Source: Rugosimonospora acidiphila (GTDB lineage: Bacteria > Actinomycetota > Actinomycetes > Mycobacteriales > Micromonosporaceae). From it: a stretch of 64,000 bases of DNA. Below, piece by piece: positions 8,722 to 17,248 of the stretch. The notes under the pieces are model-generated. The model was not told the DNA's origin, ran no database searches, and worked only from the letters and a program-made list of their open reading frames with translations. Each line of letters opens with the position of its first letter. Positions within the stretch are counted from its first letter, which is position 1. Both the position numbers and the translations under genes were made by a program. The stretch spans positions 310,001 to 374,000 of the forward strand of contig NZ_BAABJQ010000003.1 in assembly GCF_039543385.1 (NCBI RefSeq), written 5' to 3'.

Positions 8722-8950
8722 TTCCTACTCCTTCGGGAAGGCACAGTTCCTTGGTGCGTTACCGTGATTCGCTCTAGTACACCTCGATTGCCTGAGAGTT
8801 AGCTCCACGCCCCCTGGGAATGGCCGGCGAGTTCGCGGCGAGCCCCAACTGGGCGCTATGGGGTCTGGCGCACGTTAACTACCACTGTTAGTTTGTGGGT
8901 CTACCACCGCCACCTCCCTGCAACATCGCTCGGATCGAGGGTGATGTCGA
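8722..8950. promoter_or_regulatory. divergent promoter region between htrA and the Liv operon
   Basis: This 229-base region separates divergent genes. It is AT-richer around 8745-8800 and 8870-8900 (GTTAACTACCACTGTTAGT). No ORF is convincing. It should hold promoters for both the protease and the Liv importer, but I cannot assign exact -35/-10 boxes. Confidence 0.4.
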
Positions 8951-9874
8951 ATGGCTCAGGCGCAGCAGGCACAGCCGCCGGGAACGGCGCGGGACCCCGC
9001 GCTGACCCTGCGCGGAGTGACCGTGCGCTTCGGCGGGCTGACCGCGCTGGACGACGTCTCGCTGGAGGTACCCGAGGGCGGCACCGTCGGCATCATCGGT
9101 CCCAATGGGGCCGGAAAGACCACTCTTTTCAACGTTATCTGCGGTTTTGTCCGAGCTGACGCCGGCACGATCACCTGGCAGGACCGGCCGCTGCGCCCCC
9201 GGCCGCAGAAGCTGATAGGTCTCGGCATCGCCCGGACCCTGCAGGGCATCGGGCTGTTCCCCGGCCTGAGCGTCCTGGAGAACGTGATGGCCGGGGCCGA
9301 CCAGCGCAAGAAGATCGGATTCGGCTCGTCCCTGCTCGCGCTGCCCCGCTCCGACCGTGCCGAGCGGGAGCTGCGGGGCGCCGCCATGGCCCGGCTGGAG
9401 GAGTTCAAGATCGCCAGCTGGGCGGACCGGCGCCCGGACGACCTGCCCTACCCGGTGCGCAAGAAGGTGGCGCTGGCCCGCGCGCTGGTCGCGCAGCCCC
9501 GGCTGCTGCTGCTGGACGAGCCGGCCGGCGGCCTGGGCGGCGAGGACATCGAGGAACTGGCCACGCTGATCCGCTCGCTGGGCAGCCGGCGCGGGGGCGG
9601 CGTCACGGTCATGCTCGTCGAGCACCACATGGACCTGGTGATGCAGGTCTGCCAGCGGGTGGTGGTGCTGGACTTCGGCCGGGTCATCGCGGCCGGTACG
9701 CCCGACGAGATCCGCGACGATCCGGCGGTGGCCGAGGCGTACCTCGGCGCCGAGGCCGGCGGCCACCAGCCGACCGGCGCCCAGGTCGTCGAGGACGGAG
9801 CCGTCGAGGGCGGAGTGGTAGAGGGCGGAGTGGTCGAGGGCGGGGCGCCCACGGGAGGTGGTCCGCTGTCATGA
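8951..9874 (+). CDS. livG: Liv-type ABC transporter ATP-binding protein (LivG-like)
   Basis: This 307-residue ATPase belongs to the branched-chain amino acid/amide/urea importer class. Walker A is GPNGAGKTT (50-58), followed by the LivG-type GIARTLQGIGLFPGLSVLEN, Walker B LLLLDEPAGGLGG and H-loop VEHHMDLVM. The signature region reads LPYPVRKKVALARAL, so the usual SGGQ or YGxxR core is degenerate. The C-terminal 40 residues are an acidic Gly/Val repeat (EGGVVEGGVVEGG) not needed for ATPase activity. It is the first gene of a five-gene operon and overlaps livF by 4 bases (ATGA). Substrate class is inferred from family only. Confidence 0.85.
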   Translation: MAQAQQAQPPGTARDPALTLRGVTVRFGGLTALDDVSLEVPEGGTVGIIGPNGAGKTTLFNVICGFVRADAGTITWQDRPLRPRPQKLIGLGIARTLQGIGLFPGLSVLENVMAGADQRKKIGFGSSLLALPRSDRAERELRGAAMARLEEFKIASWADRRPDDLPYPVRKKVALARALVAQPRLLLLDEPAGGLGGEDIEELATLIRSLGSRRGGGVTVMLVEHHMDLVMQVCQRVVVLDFGRVIAAGTPDEIRDDPAVAEAYLGAEAGGHQPTGAQVVEDGAVEGGVVEGGVVEGGAPTGGGPLS

Positions 9875-10587
9875 GCGAGCTGCTTCGGGTCGAGGGCCTG
9901 ACCGCCGGGTACGGCGGTGTGCCCGTGCTGCACGCCGTCGATCTGCGGGTACCGGAGGGCACGATCTGCGCGGTGCTCGGCGCGAACGGCGCCGGCAAGA
10001 CCACCTTGCTGCGCACGCTGTCCGGCCTGCTGCGGCCCGCGGCCGGCCGGGTCCTGCTCGACGGGGCCGACCTGCGCGGGGTGCCGGTCGAGCAACTGGT
10101 CCGCCGGGGCCTGGCACATGTGCCCGAGGGCCGGGGCGTGATCGACGAGTTGACCGTCGAGGAGAATCTGCGCCTCGGCGGGCTGTTCCGGGCGGACCGG
10201 CGGGCGCTTCGTGGCCCGCTGGACGAGGTGTACCAGCTGTTTCCCTCGCTCGCGGCCAGGCGCGGCTACGCCGGCCACCAGCTGTCCGGGGGAGAGCGAC
10301 AGATGTTGGCGCTGGGTCGGGCCCTGATCGCCCGTCCCCGGCTGCTGCTGCTCGACGAGCCATCGCTGGGGCTCGCGCCCCTCGTGGTGGCACAGATCAT
10401 GGCGCTGCTGCGGCGGCTGCGCGACGAGACGGGGCTGACCGTCCTGCTCGTCGAACAGAACGTCCGCGGCGCGCTGTCGGTAGCCGACTCGGGCGTGGTG
10501 ATGTCGCAGGGCCGGGTCGTGGCCGCCGACGTCGCCGACGCGCTGGCCGGCGACGACGCGTTGAGGCATGCGTACCTCGGCTTCTAG
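9871..10587 (+). CDS. livF: Liv-type ABC transporter ATP-binding protein (LivF-like)
   Basis: This is a 238-residue ATPase of normal LivF length. Walker A is GANGAGKTT, and the LivF hallmark HVPEGRGVIDELTVEENL follows. The signature LSGGERQMLALGRAL is canonical, unlike its LivG partner. Walker B is LLLLDEPSLGLAP and the H-loop region is VEQNVRGAL. It would pair with LivG as the heterodimeric motor. Translation is coupled to livG through an ATGA overlap, and the next gene begins 18 bases after its stop. Confidence 0.88.
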   Translation: MSELLRVEGLTAGYGGVPVLHAVDLRVPEGTICAVLGANGAGKTTLLRTLSGLLRPAAGRVLLDGADLRGVPVEQLVRRGLAHVPEGRGVIDELTVEENLRLGGLFRADRRALRGPLDEVYQLFPSLAARRGYAGHQLSGGERQMLALGRALIARPRLLLLDEPSLGLAPLVVAQIMALLRRLRDETGLTVLLVEQNVRGALSVADSGVVMSQGRVVAADVADALAGDDALRHAYLGF

Positions 10588-10605
10588 ACACCCAAAGGGT
10601 CGCGA

Positions 10606-11484
10606 ATGGATCGTTTCGTGTTCCTCACCGTCTACGGGCTCTCGCGCGGCGCGATCTACGCGGCGTTCGCGTTGGCCCTGGTGCTGATCTTTCGGGCCAC
10701 CCGGATCGTCAACTTCGCGCAGGGCGTGCTGGCGGTGGTCGCCGCGTACCTGGCGTACAGCGTCTCGGGCGCGACCGGATCGTACTGGCTCGGGTTCGCG
10801 GCCGCCCTGGTCGGTGGGCTGGTGCTCGGTGCGCTCGTGGAGCGGATAGTGATGCGCCGGGTCGAGCAGGCGCCCCCGCTCAACGCGGTCATCGTGGCGC
10901 TCGGCCTGGTGCTGCTGACCCAGGGTGTACTGGGAATGATCTACGGCAATCGGTACCTGCCGTTCCCGGCGCCGTTCAGCCAGACCGCCATGACTGTCGG
11001 CGGGGTACCGCTGGTGACCCGGTACGACCTGTTCGTGTTCGGCACCGTACTGGTGCTGTTGCTCGCCCTGGCGGTGCTGTTCACCCGTACGGCGACCGGG
11101 CTGCGGATGCGCGCGGCCGCGTTCGCCCCGCAGGTGTCCCGGCTGCTCGGCGTCAACGTGGGCCGGGCGCTCACGCTGGGCTGGGCGCTGGCCGCGCTGG
11201 TCGGCGCGGTAGCCGGCATGCTGATCATCCCGACCGGGCTGGGGCTGCACCCGACGGCCATGGATCTGGTCTTCGTGTCCTCCTTCACCGCCGCCGTGGT
11301 GGGCGGGCTGGACAGTCCGCTCGGGGCGGTGGTCGGCGGGCTCGTGGTCGGCCTGGTGCTGTCCTATGTGGGCGGTTATCTCGGCAGCGCCAGTACCCCG
11401 CTGGCGGTGCTGGCACTTCTGGTGGTGGTGCTGCTCGCCCGGCCGGGTGGGCTGTTCTCCGGTCGTGCGGTGAGGCGGGTATGA
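10606..11484 (+). CDS. livH: Liv-type ABC transporter permease (LivH-like)
   Basis: This 292-residue membrane permease of the LivH family starts at ATG 10606 after an AAAGGG ribosome site. It contains the family pattern ALALVLIFRATRIVNFAQG near the N-terminus and GGLDSPLGAVVGGLVVGL near the C-terminus, with about eight hydrophobic segments. With LivM it forms the translocation path. It ends in an ATGA overlap with livM. The substrate cannot be told: branched-chain amino acids, amides, urea and aromatic compounds all use this family. Confidence 0.88.
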   Translation: MDRFVFLTVYGLSRGAIYAAFALALVLIFRATRIVNFAQGVLAVVAAYLAYSVSGATGSYWLGFAAALVGGLVLGALVERIVMRRVEQAPPLNAVIVALGLVLLTQGVLGMIYGNRYLPFPAPFSQTAMTVGGVPLVTRYDLFVFGTVLVLLLALAVLFTRTATGLRMRAAAFAPQVSRLLGVNVGRALTLGWALAALVGAVAGMLIIPTGLGLHPTAMDLVFVSSFTAAVVGGLDSPLGAVVGGLVVGLVLSYVGGYLGSASTPLAVLALLVVVLLARPGGLFSGRAVRRV

Positions 11485-12581
11485 GGCACTGGACGCTGCC
11501 ACGGCACCTGGCCATCCTGCTGGTGGCCGCAGCCGTGATGCTCGGGGTCACGGCCGGGCTCGACCCGTTCCGGGACTACCAGCTGGCCACCGCCGCCGCG
11601 TACCTGTGTGCCGCGGCCGGGCTCACGATGCTGGCCGGCCAGAACGGGCAGCTGTCGCTGGGGCACGGCGCGCTGATGGCCATCGGCGGGTACACGGTGG
11701 CCATGGTGCAGAACAAGTTCGGCGCGCACAACGTGCTGACCCAGTGGGCGCTGCTCGCCTCGCTGGCCGCGGGGGTGTGCGTGGCCGCCGTGGCGGGAGC
11801 GGTGATCGGGGTCGCGGCCGCCCGGCTGCGCGGCCCGTACCTGGCCGGGCTCACCCTGGTCGTCGCCGTCGCGGTGCCCTCGATCGGTTCGCTGTGGAAC
11901 GGCCTGTTCCACGGCGACCAGGGGCTGTCGGTGTATCTGGTGCCGGCCCCGGCCGCGCTGGGCGAGAGCTTTCCGCTCGAGCGCTGGCAGGCGTGGCTGG
12001 CCCTGATCGCGGCGCTGGTCACCATGTTGGTGCTGGGCAACCTGACCTCCGGGCAGTTCGGCCGCACCCTGCGGGCGGTGCGCGACGACGAGATCGCCGC
12101 GCGGCTCGGCGGCATCAACGTCGCGAAGGTCCAGGTGATCGCGTTCGTGGTCAGCGCGGCCTGTGCCGGGCTGGGCGGCGGTATGCTCGCCGTGCTGGCG
12201 CAGAGCGTCTCACCCGGTGCCTTCGCGTTCACCCTCTCCTTGAACCTGCTGCTCGCCGTGGTCGTCGGCGGCCTCGGTAGCCTGACCGGCGCGGTGTGGG
12301 GCAGCATCCTGCTGGTCCTGCTGCCCTGGTTGGCCGACACCGCGACCAGCTCGCTCATCCATTCGCCCGCGGCGCAGCAACGGCTGGCGGGGAACCTTCC
12401 CCTTGCCGTCTTCGGGCTTCTGCTCGTCGTGGTGATGATCGCCGCCCCGGGCGGCATACAGGGCCTGCTGAACCGGGCGGCCCGATGGGTGCGCGGCCGG
12501 CGTGACGGCCGTGGCGCGCACCGGGCGGAGCCCTCCGCCCCTGACGCCGAGCCGCACGCTCCCGTGGCTTCGCGCACCTGA
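11481..12581 (+). CDS. livM: Liv-type ABC transporter permease (LivM-like)
   Basis: This 366-residue permease has the LivM hallmark GLTMLAGQNGQLSLGHGALM (helix 2 region), the cytoplasmic coupling stretch GRTLRAVRDDEIAARLGGIN, and about ten hydrophobic segments. It ends with an Arg-rich cytoplasmic tail. The ATG at 11481 overlaps the livH stop. A much longer open frame extends upstream on the same frame but lies across livF and livH and is only a shadow. Livestock-standard gene order G-F-H-M-K is kept, with the binding protein last. Confidence 0.88.
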   Translation: MRHWTLPRHLAILLVAAAVMLGVTAGLDPFRDYQLATAAAYLCAAAGLTMLAGQNGQLSLGHGALMAIGGYTVAMVQNKFGAHNVLTQWALLASLAAGVCVAAVAGAVIGVAAARLRGPYLAGLTLVVAVAVPSIGSLWNGLFHGDQGLSVYLVPAPAALGESFPLERWQAWLALIAALVTMLVLGNLTSGQFGRTLRAVRDDEIAARLGGINVAKVQVIAFVVSAACAGLGGGMLAVLAQSVSPGAFAFTLSLNLLLAVVVGGLGSLTGAVWGSILLVLLPWLADTATSSLIHSPAAQQRLAGNLPLAVFGLLLVVVMIAAPGGIQGLLNRAARWVRGRRDGRGAHRAEPSAPDAEPHAPVASRT

Positions 12582-12615
12582 GATCCCGATCCCAACCCCT
12601 GAAGGGGGCCGGAGC

Positions 12616-13893
12616 ATGTACCACTTCGTGCGACGCGCAATGGCGGTGACCACCGCGATGGCCGTGGTGGCCGGCCTGGCCGCGTGTGGTGGCAGTTCGA
12701 GTTCGTCGGGCGGATCCGTTCCCGGCGTGACGTCCACCGAGATCATCGTCGGTACCCATACACCGCTGACCGGACCGGCCGCGGCCGGCTACAGCGAGAT
12801 TTCCCCCGCGACCAAGGCGTACTTCGACTACGTCAACAGCAAGGGCGGCGTGTACGGCCGGAAGATCACGTTCAAGATCGAAGATGACGCGTACGACCCG
12901 GCGACCACCCAGCAGAAGGTGCGCAAGCTGGTCCTGCAGGACAAGGTGTTCGCCATCCTGTCCGGGCTGGGCACCCCCACCCACACCGGAGTGCTCGACT
13001 TCCTCAACACCAACAAGGTGCCCGACCTGTTCGTGGCGTCGGGCAGCCTGAGCTGGAACCAGCCGAAGAAGTACCCGTACACCTTCGGCTACAACCCGGA
13101 CTACACCATCGAGGGGAAGACCTTCGGCAACTACATCAAGGCCAACTTCGCCGACAAGAAGGTGTGTACCTTCGGCCAGCACGACGACTTCGGGGCCGAC
13201 GGCCTCAAGGGCGTGCAGGACGTGCTCGGCGCCTCCGGCGTCACGCACAGCGAGACGTACGACGTGACCAACACCAACGTCGCGCCGGCCATCGGCGCCC
13301 TGAAGGCCGCCGGCTGCCAGGTCACCATCGCCTTCACGGTGCCCGGGTTCACCGCACTGGCCCTGGGCACCGCGGCCCAGCTCGGTTTCAAGACCCAGTG
13401 GATGGTCTCCAACGTCGGCGCCGACTACGCCACCCTGGGCAGCCAGCTCAAGGACGCCACGGGCCCGCTGCTGGACGGCATGCTGAGCACCGCGTACCTG
13501 CCGGCGCCCACGGACACCACCAACCCGTGGATCGCGCTGTTCCTCAAGCTGGACCAGCAGTACGACAACAACGCCGCGTTCGACGGCAACGTCGAGTACG
13601 GCTTCGCCGTCGGGTACCTGTTCGTCCAGGCGCTGCTCGCGGCCGGCAAGAACCTGACCCGTCAGGGGATCATCGCGGCGGTGGAGAAGAACGGCTTCGC
13701 CGGGCCCGGCCTGTCGCCGCTGCGCTTCTCCGCGACCGACCACTCCGGCTTCGGCGGCCTGCAGATGGCCAAGGTGGAGGGCGGCAAGCAGGAGGTGTTC
13801 GGCCCGCTCTACACGACCGATGACGCGTCGGGGCCGATCACCGAGTCCAGCCCGTCGCAGCCGGCGCCGCCGGCCGACGGCATCCCCTCCTGA
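12616..13893 (+). CDS. livK: Liv-type ABC transporter substrate-binding lipoprotein
   Basis: This 425-residue receptor has a lipoprotein signal ending LAACGGS (Cys24) and a Ser/Gly tether. It then has a type I periplasmic-binding fold: IIVGTHTPLTGPAAAG at the start, YGRKITFKIEDDAYDP, and GADYATLGSQL in the second lobe. GGCCGGAG precedes the ATG. It is the last gene of the Liv operon, 34 bases after livM. The C-terminal ITESSPSQPAPPADG tail is probably flexible. Its 3' end overlaps the converging TetR frame by 85 bases. Ligand unknown; amino acids or small amides are the usual substrates of the family. Confidence 0.88.
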   Translation: MYHFVRRAMAVTTAMAVVAGLAACGGSSSSSGGSVPGVTSTEIIVGTHTPLTGPAAAGYSEISPATKAYFDYVNSKGGVYGRKITFKIEDDAYDPATTQQKVRKLVLQDKVFAILSGLGTPTHTGVLDFLNTNKVPDLFVASGSLSWNQPKKYPYTFGYNPDYTIEGKTFGNYIKANFADKKVCTFGQHDDFGADGLKGVQDVLGASGVTHSETYDVTNTNVAPAIGALKAAGCQVTIAFTVPGFTALALGTAAQLGFKTQWMVSNVGADYATLGSQLKDATGPLLDGMLSTAYLPAPTDTTNPWIALFLKLDQQYDNNAAFDGNVEYGFAVGYLFVQALLAAGKNLTRQGIIAAVEKNGFAGPGLSPLRFSATDHSGFGGLQMAKVEGGKQEVFGPLYTTDDASGPITESSPSQPAPPADGIPS

Positions 13894-14594
13894 ACCGTCT
13901 GCTCGAACTGTGGTTGAACGGGTCCGGGCGCGCTCCCGGACCCGTTCACCGGGTGGGCGACGACCTGCGCGTACAGCGACTCGAAGCCGCGCACCAGGGT
14001 GGCCAGGCCGAGTTCGAACGCGCCGTCGTCGACCCGCTGGCGGTTCTCGCGCAGCCGGTGGGCGTCGCGCAGGTTCGGGTAGCGCTGGGCGTAGACCGAG
14101 GGATCGTCGGGGAAGCCGAGGGCGAACGAGCCGAGCGCGGAGCCGGCCACGAAGTACCGCATGGCGGCGCCGATCCGGGTGGCGTAGCTGGGCGGCCAGC
14201 CGGCCTCGACCAGCGCGCCGTACACGGCGTCGGCCAGTGACAGCGCGGCTGGGCGAAGCGCGGGGCCGTGCGCCAGGAACGGTACGGCGTTCGGGTGCGC
14301 GGCCAGCGCGCCCCGGTACGCCCGGGCCCACTCGGTCAGCGCGGTGGCCCAGTCGCCCGCGCCGGACATCCGGCCGAACATGCGCAGGTCGACCCGTTCG
14401 ATGATGGCGTCGGCCACCGCGTCCAGGATGGCGTCCTTGGTGGCGAAGTGGTTGTAGAGCGAGGGCGCCCGCACCCCCAGGTCGTGCGCGAGCCGGCGGG
14501 TGGACAGGGCGTCCAGCCCGTCCGCGTCGAGGATCGCGGTGGCGACCTCGACGATGCGCTGTCGGCTCAAGACGGGCTGCCGGGGTCTTGCCAC
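13809..14594 (-). CDS. TetR-family transcriptional regulator
   Basis: The 261-residue protein has an N-terminal HTH (RQRIVEVATAILDADG ... LAHDLGVRAPSLYNHFATKD) and an all-helical ligand domain containing SYATRIGAAMRYFVAGSA. This resembles TetR_C regulators of lipid or xenobiotic genes. GTG at 14594 begins the protein. The last 50 residues or so are low-complexity (Gly/Ser/Pro). Their codons cover the transcription terminator and the end of livK on the other strand. An earlier real stop is not available in frame, so the tail is either genuine or tolerated read-through. It may control the adjacent Liv importer or the gene upstream. Confidence 0.82.
   Translation of the reverse strand: MARPRQPVLSRQRIVEVATAILDADGLDALSTRRLAHDLGVRAPSLYNHFATKDAILDAVADAIIERVDLRMFGRMSGAGDWATALTEWARAYRGALAAHPNAVPFLAHGPALRPAALSLADAVYGALVEAGWPPSYATRIGAAMRYFVAGSALGSFALGFPDDPSVYAQRYPNLRDAHRLRENRQRVDDGAFELGLATLVRGFESLYAQVVAHPVNGSGSAPGPVQPQFEQTVQEGMPSAGGAGCDGLDSVIGPDASSVV
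13915..13948. terminator. terminator hairpin for the Liv operon
   Basis: A 14-bp perfect stem (13915-13928 with 13935-13948) with a CGCGCT loop lies 21 bases after the livK stop. It lies inside the 3' coding part of the converging TetR gene. Confidence 0.75.
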
Positions 14595-14937
14595 GATGGT
14601 CGCGACCCTTCCGCTGGTACAAAGCTGACACCGTTAGTTTAAGGATCCGGGTCGCGAACGGCGGTCAACCGGACGGATCTCCTTTCACTTATTTCTGATT
14701 GTCAATGCATATCCGATGTCCCGTACCGCCGTCATCGGCGCGGCGATAACCCATTCGCGATCGGCGGGCGCCGCATTTCCGGCTGGTGCTGACCGTCCGG
14801 TACGCGCCCCGATGCGTTTCGCATCAGTGCAGGTCAGAGGCTTGTGATGCGGGGGAGAACGGTCGGGTTGGGTCGCGGAATGCGCGGCGGCCGGCCGTGG
14901 TTGCACCATGTCCACGGCCGAAAACGGGGGAGAAACC
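14595..14937. promoter_or_regulatory. long leader region upstream of secreted lysozyme-like gene
   Basis: No convincing ORF lies in these 343 bases. An AT-rich stretch (14680-14710, with CACTTATTTCTGATTGTC) could be a promoter. Downstream are a 6-bp hairpin (GATGCG/CGCATC at about 14811-14825) and a 9-bp hairpin (14892-14900 with 14912-14920). The second ends just before the GGGGGAG ribosome site, so a structured 5' leader is likely. I do not see the conserved core of a c-di-AMP (ydaO) riboswitch, which often precedes cell-wall hydrolases in actinobacteria. Confidence 0.4.
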
Positions 14938-15654
14938 GTGCACCTGAACTACCGCGTAGACTACAAGCGGATCCAGACGCTACTGCCCGACTTTGTCCGT
15001 ACGCACAAGCGTGCCGCCGCCTCGGTGGCGCTGATCGCGGGCGTGGCCGCCGGCCCTCTGGCCGGTACCGCCACCGCCGCGAGCGCCCATCCGGGCACGG
15101 ACAGCCCCGCCAGCACCGCCCTCAACGGGGTGACCGGCGGCTCGGTCGCCACCGGGGGCTCCGCCGCCACCGGGGGAGCGCCGAGCGCGGGCCAGTTGTT
15201 GCCCGAGGGAGCGCCCGCCGCGTTCACGCAGTCGAGCCTCGACCTGGACTCCGCCCAGATCGACAACGCGCACACCATCGTGGCCGCGTCCAACGCCCTG
15301 CACCTGCCGCCGCGCGCGGCGGTGATCGCGGTGGCGACCTCGATGCAGGAGAGCAAGCTGGAGAACCTGGGCAACCTCGGCGCGGACAACGACCACGACT
15401 CGCTGGGCCTGTTCCAGCAGCGGCCGTCCGCCGGCTGGGGCACCCCGGCCGAGCTGACCAACCCGACGTACGCGGCGACCGCGTTCCTCAACGCCCTGAC
15501 ACAGGTGCCGAACTGGCAGAACCTGCCGTTGACCGACGCCGCCCAGGCGGTGCAGGACTCCGCGTTCGGCGACCGCTACGCCCAGTGGGAGCAGCAGGCG
15601 ACCAACCTGGTGCTGTCCTACTACCACATCGGCGCGTACGCCAACGACGGCTGA
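14938..15654 (+). CDS. secreted lysozyme-like / SLT-fold candidate cell-wall protein
   Basis: This 238-residue protein has a basic N-region, a hydrophobic signal (about 27-50) and a Gly/Ala/Thr-rich linker. A C-terminal domain follows (about 100-238) with ATSMQES (Glu138), then DHDSLGLFQQRPSAGWGTPA and QAVQDSAFGDRYAQWEQQA. This domain recurs in actinobacterial secreted proteins and looks lysozyme/transglycosylase-like, with Glu138 the likely catalytic acid. That role is inferred. GTG at 14938 is chosen because GGGGGAG lies 7 bases upstream; an ATG 30 bases earlier has no ribosome site. A paralogue lies at 34144-35154. Confidence 0.6.
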   Translation: MHLNYRVDYKRIQTLLPDFVRTHKRAAASVALIAGVAAGPLAGTATAASAHPGTDSPASTALNGVTGGSVATGGSAATGGAPSAGQLLPEGAPAAFTQSSLDLDSAQIDNAHTIVAASNALHLPPRAAVIAVATSMQESKLENLGNLGADNDHDSLGLFQQRPSAGWGTPAELTNPTYAATAFLNALTQVPNWQNLPLTDAAQAVQDSAFGDRYAQWEQQATNLVLSYYHIGAYANDG

Positions 15655-15683
15655 CGCCGTCTGGCGGCCACGGCCATCACGGG

Positions 15684-16823
15684 CTAAGCCACCGCCCCGT
15701 CGCCGCGCAGCGCATCGGCGTCGAGACCCAGCTCGCGCAGGATCTCGTCGGTGTGCTCGCCGGCGTGGGGCGGTGGTCGGCGAATGGCACCGGGCGTCGC
15801 GGAGAACCGGGGCGCCGGTGCCGGCTGCGTGACCCCGGAGTACTCGACGAACGTGCGCCGGGCCGCCAGGTGCGGGTGTCGCGGCGCCTCCCGCCAGTCC
15901 AGTACCGGCGCCACGCAGGCGTCGCTGTGCTCCAGCAGCGCGGCCCACTCGTCGCGGGTACGGGAACGGAACAGCCGCGCCCACGCCTGCCGTGCGGCCG
16001 GCCACCCCGCCGGGTCGAGCCGGTCGGCCGCGGCCTCGGGCGCCTCGAAGCCGGTGCGCCGCACCAGCTCCGCGTAGAACTGAGGCTCCAGCGCGCCGAC
16101 CGCCAGGTACCGGCCGTCCGCGCACTCGTACGTGTCGTAGAACGGGGCGCCGCCGTCGAGCAGGTTGGCGCCCCGTTCGTCGCGCCACCGGCCCAGTTGG
16201 CGCAGCCCGAGAATCATGGTGGACAGCACCGACGCCCCGTCCACCATGGCCGCGTCGATCACCTGGCCGGTGCCGCCGCCGGCCACGTTCAGCAGCGCGC
16301 ACACCACTCCGAAGGCGAGCAGCATGCCGCCGCCGCCGAAGTCGCCGACCAGGTTCATCGGCGGTACCGGCGGCGAGTCGGGCCGGCCGGTCGCCCACAG
16401 CGCGCCGGTCAGCGCCACGTAGTCGATGTCGTGGCCTGCGTAGCCCGCGTGCGGCCCGTCCTGACCCCATCCGGTCATCCGGCCGTAGACCAGCCGTGGA
16501 TTGACCGCCAGGCAGTCGTCCGGCCCGAGGCCGAGCCGCTCGGTGACGCCCGGCCGGAAGCCCTCGAGCAGCACGTCGGACCGGCCCACCAGGCCCAGCA
16601 CGACGTTCCGCCCGGCCGGGTGCTTGAGGTCCACCGCGATCGAGCGCCGGCCCCGGTTGAGCAGGTCGGGATGGGGCGTGCCGAACCGCTCCGGGTCGAC
16701 CCCGTCCGGCCGGTCCACCCGCACCACATCGGCGCCCATGTCGGCCAGCATCATGGCGGTGAACGGGCCGGGGCCGATGCCGGCCAGCTCCACCACCCGC
16801 ACGCCGGCCAGCGGACCGCTCAC
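15684..16823 (-). CDS. mcr: alpha-methylacyl-CoA racemase / family III CoA-transferase
   Basis: This 379-residue protein is of the CaiB/BaiF (family III) fold. It starts LAGVRVVELAGIGPGPFTAM and contains GRMTGWGQDGPHAGYAGHDI. His131 and Asp161 are spaced exactly as the catalytic His126/Asp156 pair of mycobacterial MCR, which marks it as a racemase rather than a transferase. It would interconvert (R)- and (S)-2-methylacyl-CoA so that branched acyl chains can enter beta-oxidation. GTG at 16823 overlaps the MaoC stop (GTGA), so I prefer it to an upstream TTG. It is the last gene of the acyl-CoA cassette. Confidence 0.85.
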   Translation of the reverse strand: MSGPLAGVRVVELAGIGPGPFTAMMLADMGADVVRVDRPDGVDPERFGTPHPDLLNRGRRSIAVDLKHPAGRNVVLGLVGRSDVLLEGFRPGVTERLGLGPDDCLAVNPRLVYGRMTGWGQDGPHAGYAGHDIDYVALTGALWATGRPDSPPVPPMNLVGDFGGGGMLLAFGVVCALLNVAGGGTGQVIDAAMVDGASVLSTMILGLRQLGRWRDERGANLLDGGAPFYDTYECADGRYLAVGALEPQFYAELVRRTGFEAPEAAADRLDPAGWPAARQAWARLFRSRTRDEWAALLEHSDACVAPVLDWREAPRHPHLAARRTFVEYSGVTQPAPAPRFSATPGAIRRPPPHAGEHTDEILRELGLDADALRGDGAVA

Positions 16824-17248
16824 GGCAGCGCTACCGTCGCCCAACCCTTGGCGTGCACGCCGCCGGTCTGGCGCAGCACCAGCAGCTCCAGCCGGGCCAG
16901 GCGCTCGCCGTCACGCTCCTCGCGCTCGGTCACCACGCCACGGTACGTGAGCACGTCACCCGGCCAGGCCTGCTCCCGGAACTGCACCTTGAACCGCCGG
17001 ATGGCCCGCGGGCCGAACAGATCGGCCAGGTAGCTGCCCAGGATGCCGGCGGCCAGCATGCCGACCGCGAACACGCCGGGGAAGCCGGCCGACCGGGCGA
17101 ACCGCTCGTCGTGGTGGATCGGATTCAGGTCGCCCGACGCGCCCTGGTACCGGACGAAGTCCGTCACGGTCAGCGGCTCGTCGACGAACTCCGGCAGGGT
17201 GTCGGAGGCGGCCAGCGCCTCCCAGCTCAGCTCGTCCATGCCGGTCAC
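16820..17248 (-). CDS. MaoC-type (R)-specific enoyl-CoA hydratase subunit
   Basis: The 142-residue hot-dog-fold protein carries the hydratase-2 motif GDLNPIHHDERFA, with Asp40 and His45 as the predicted catalytic pair. It then has GVFAVGMLAAGILGSYL. It should hydrate trans-2-enoyl-CoA to (R)-3-hydroxyacyl-CoA, or dehydrate in reverse. It pairs with the upstream non-catalytic half to form a heterodimer like HadAB. GTG at 17248 overlaps the previous stop by 4 bases, and its own stop overlaps the racemase start by 4, so the three genes are tightly coupled. Confidence 0.85.
   Translation of the reverse strand: MTGMDELSWEALAASDTLPEFVDEPLTVTDFVRYQGASGDLNPIHHDERFARSAGFPGVFAVGMLAAGILGSYLADLFGPRAIRRFKVQFREQAWPGDVLTYRGVVTEREERDGERLARLELLVLRQTGGVHAKGWATVALP

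Noticed and set aside
9858..11480. Upstream extension of the livM frame through livF and livH
   Set aside because: Arg/Gly/Ala-rich shadow. livF and livH on other frames have all conserved motifs, and livM has a proper ATGA-coupled start.
14700..14937. Possible c-di-AMP (ydaO/yuaA) riboswitch before the secreted lysozyme-like gene
   Set aside because: The leader is long and structured and the gene type fits, but the conserved core (the GACAGCTAAC-like stretch and GGGGTxAATC element) is not visible. A covariance search would decide.
15684..16823. Formyl-/carnitine-CoA transferase identity for the CaiB/BaiF protein
   Set aside because: The His131/Asp161 pair with MCR spacing and the GRMTGWGQDGPHAGYAGHD stretch favour the racemase branch.
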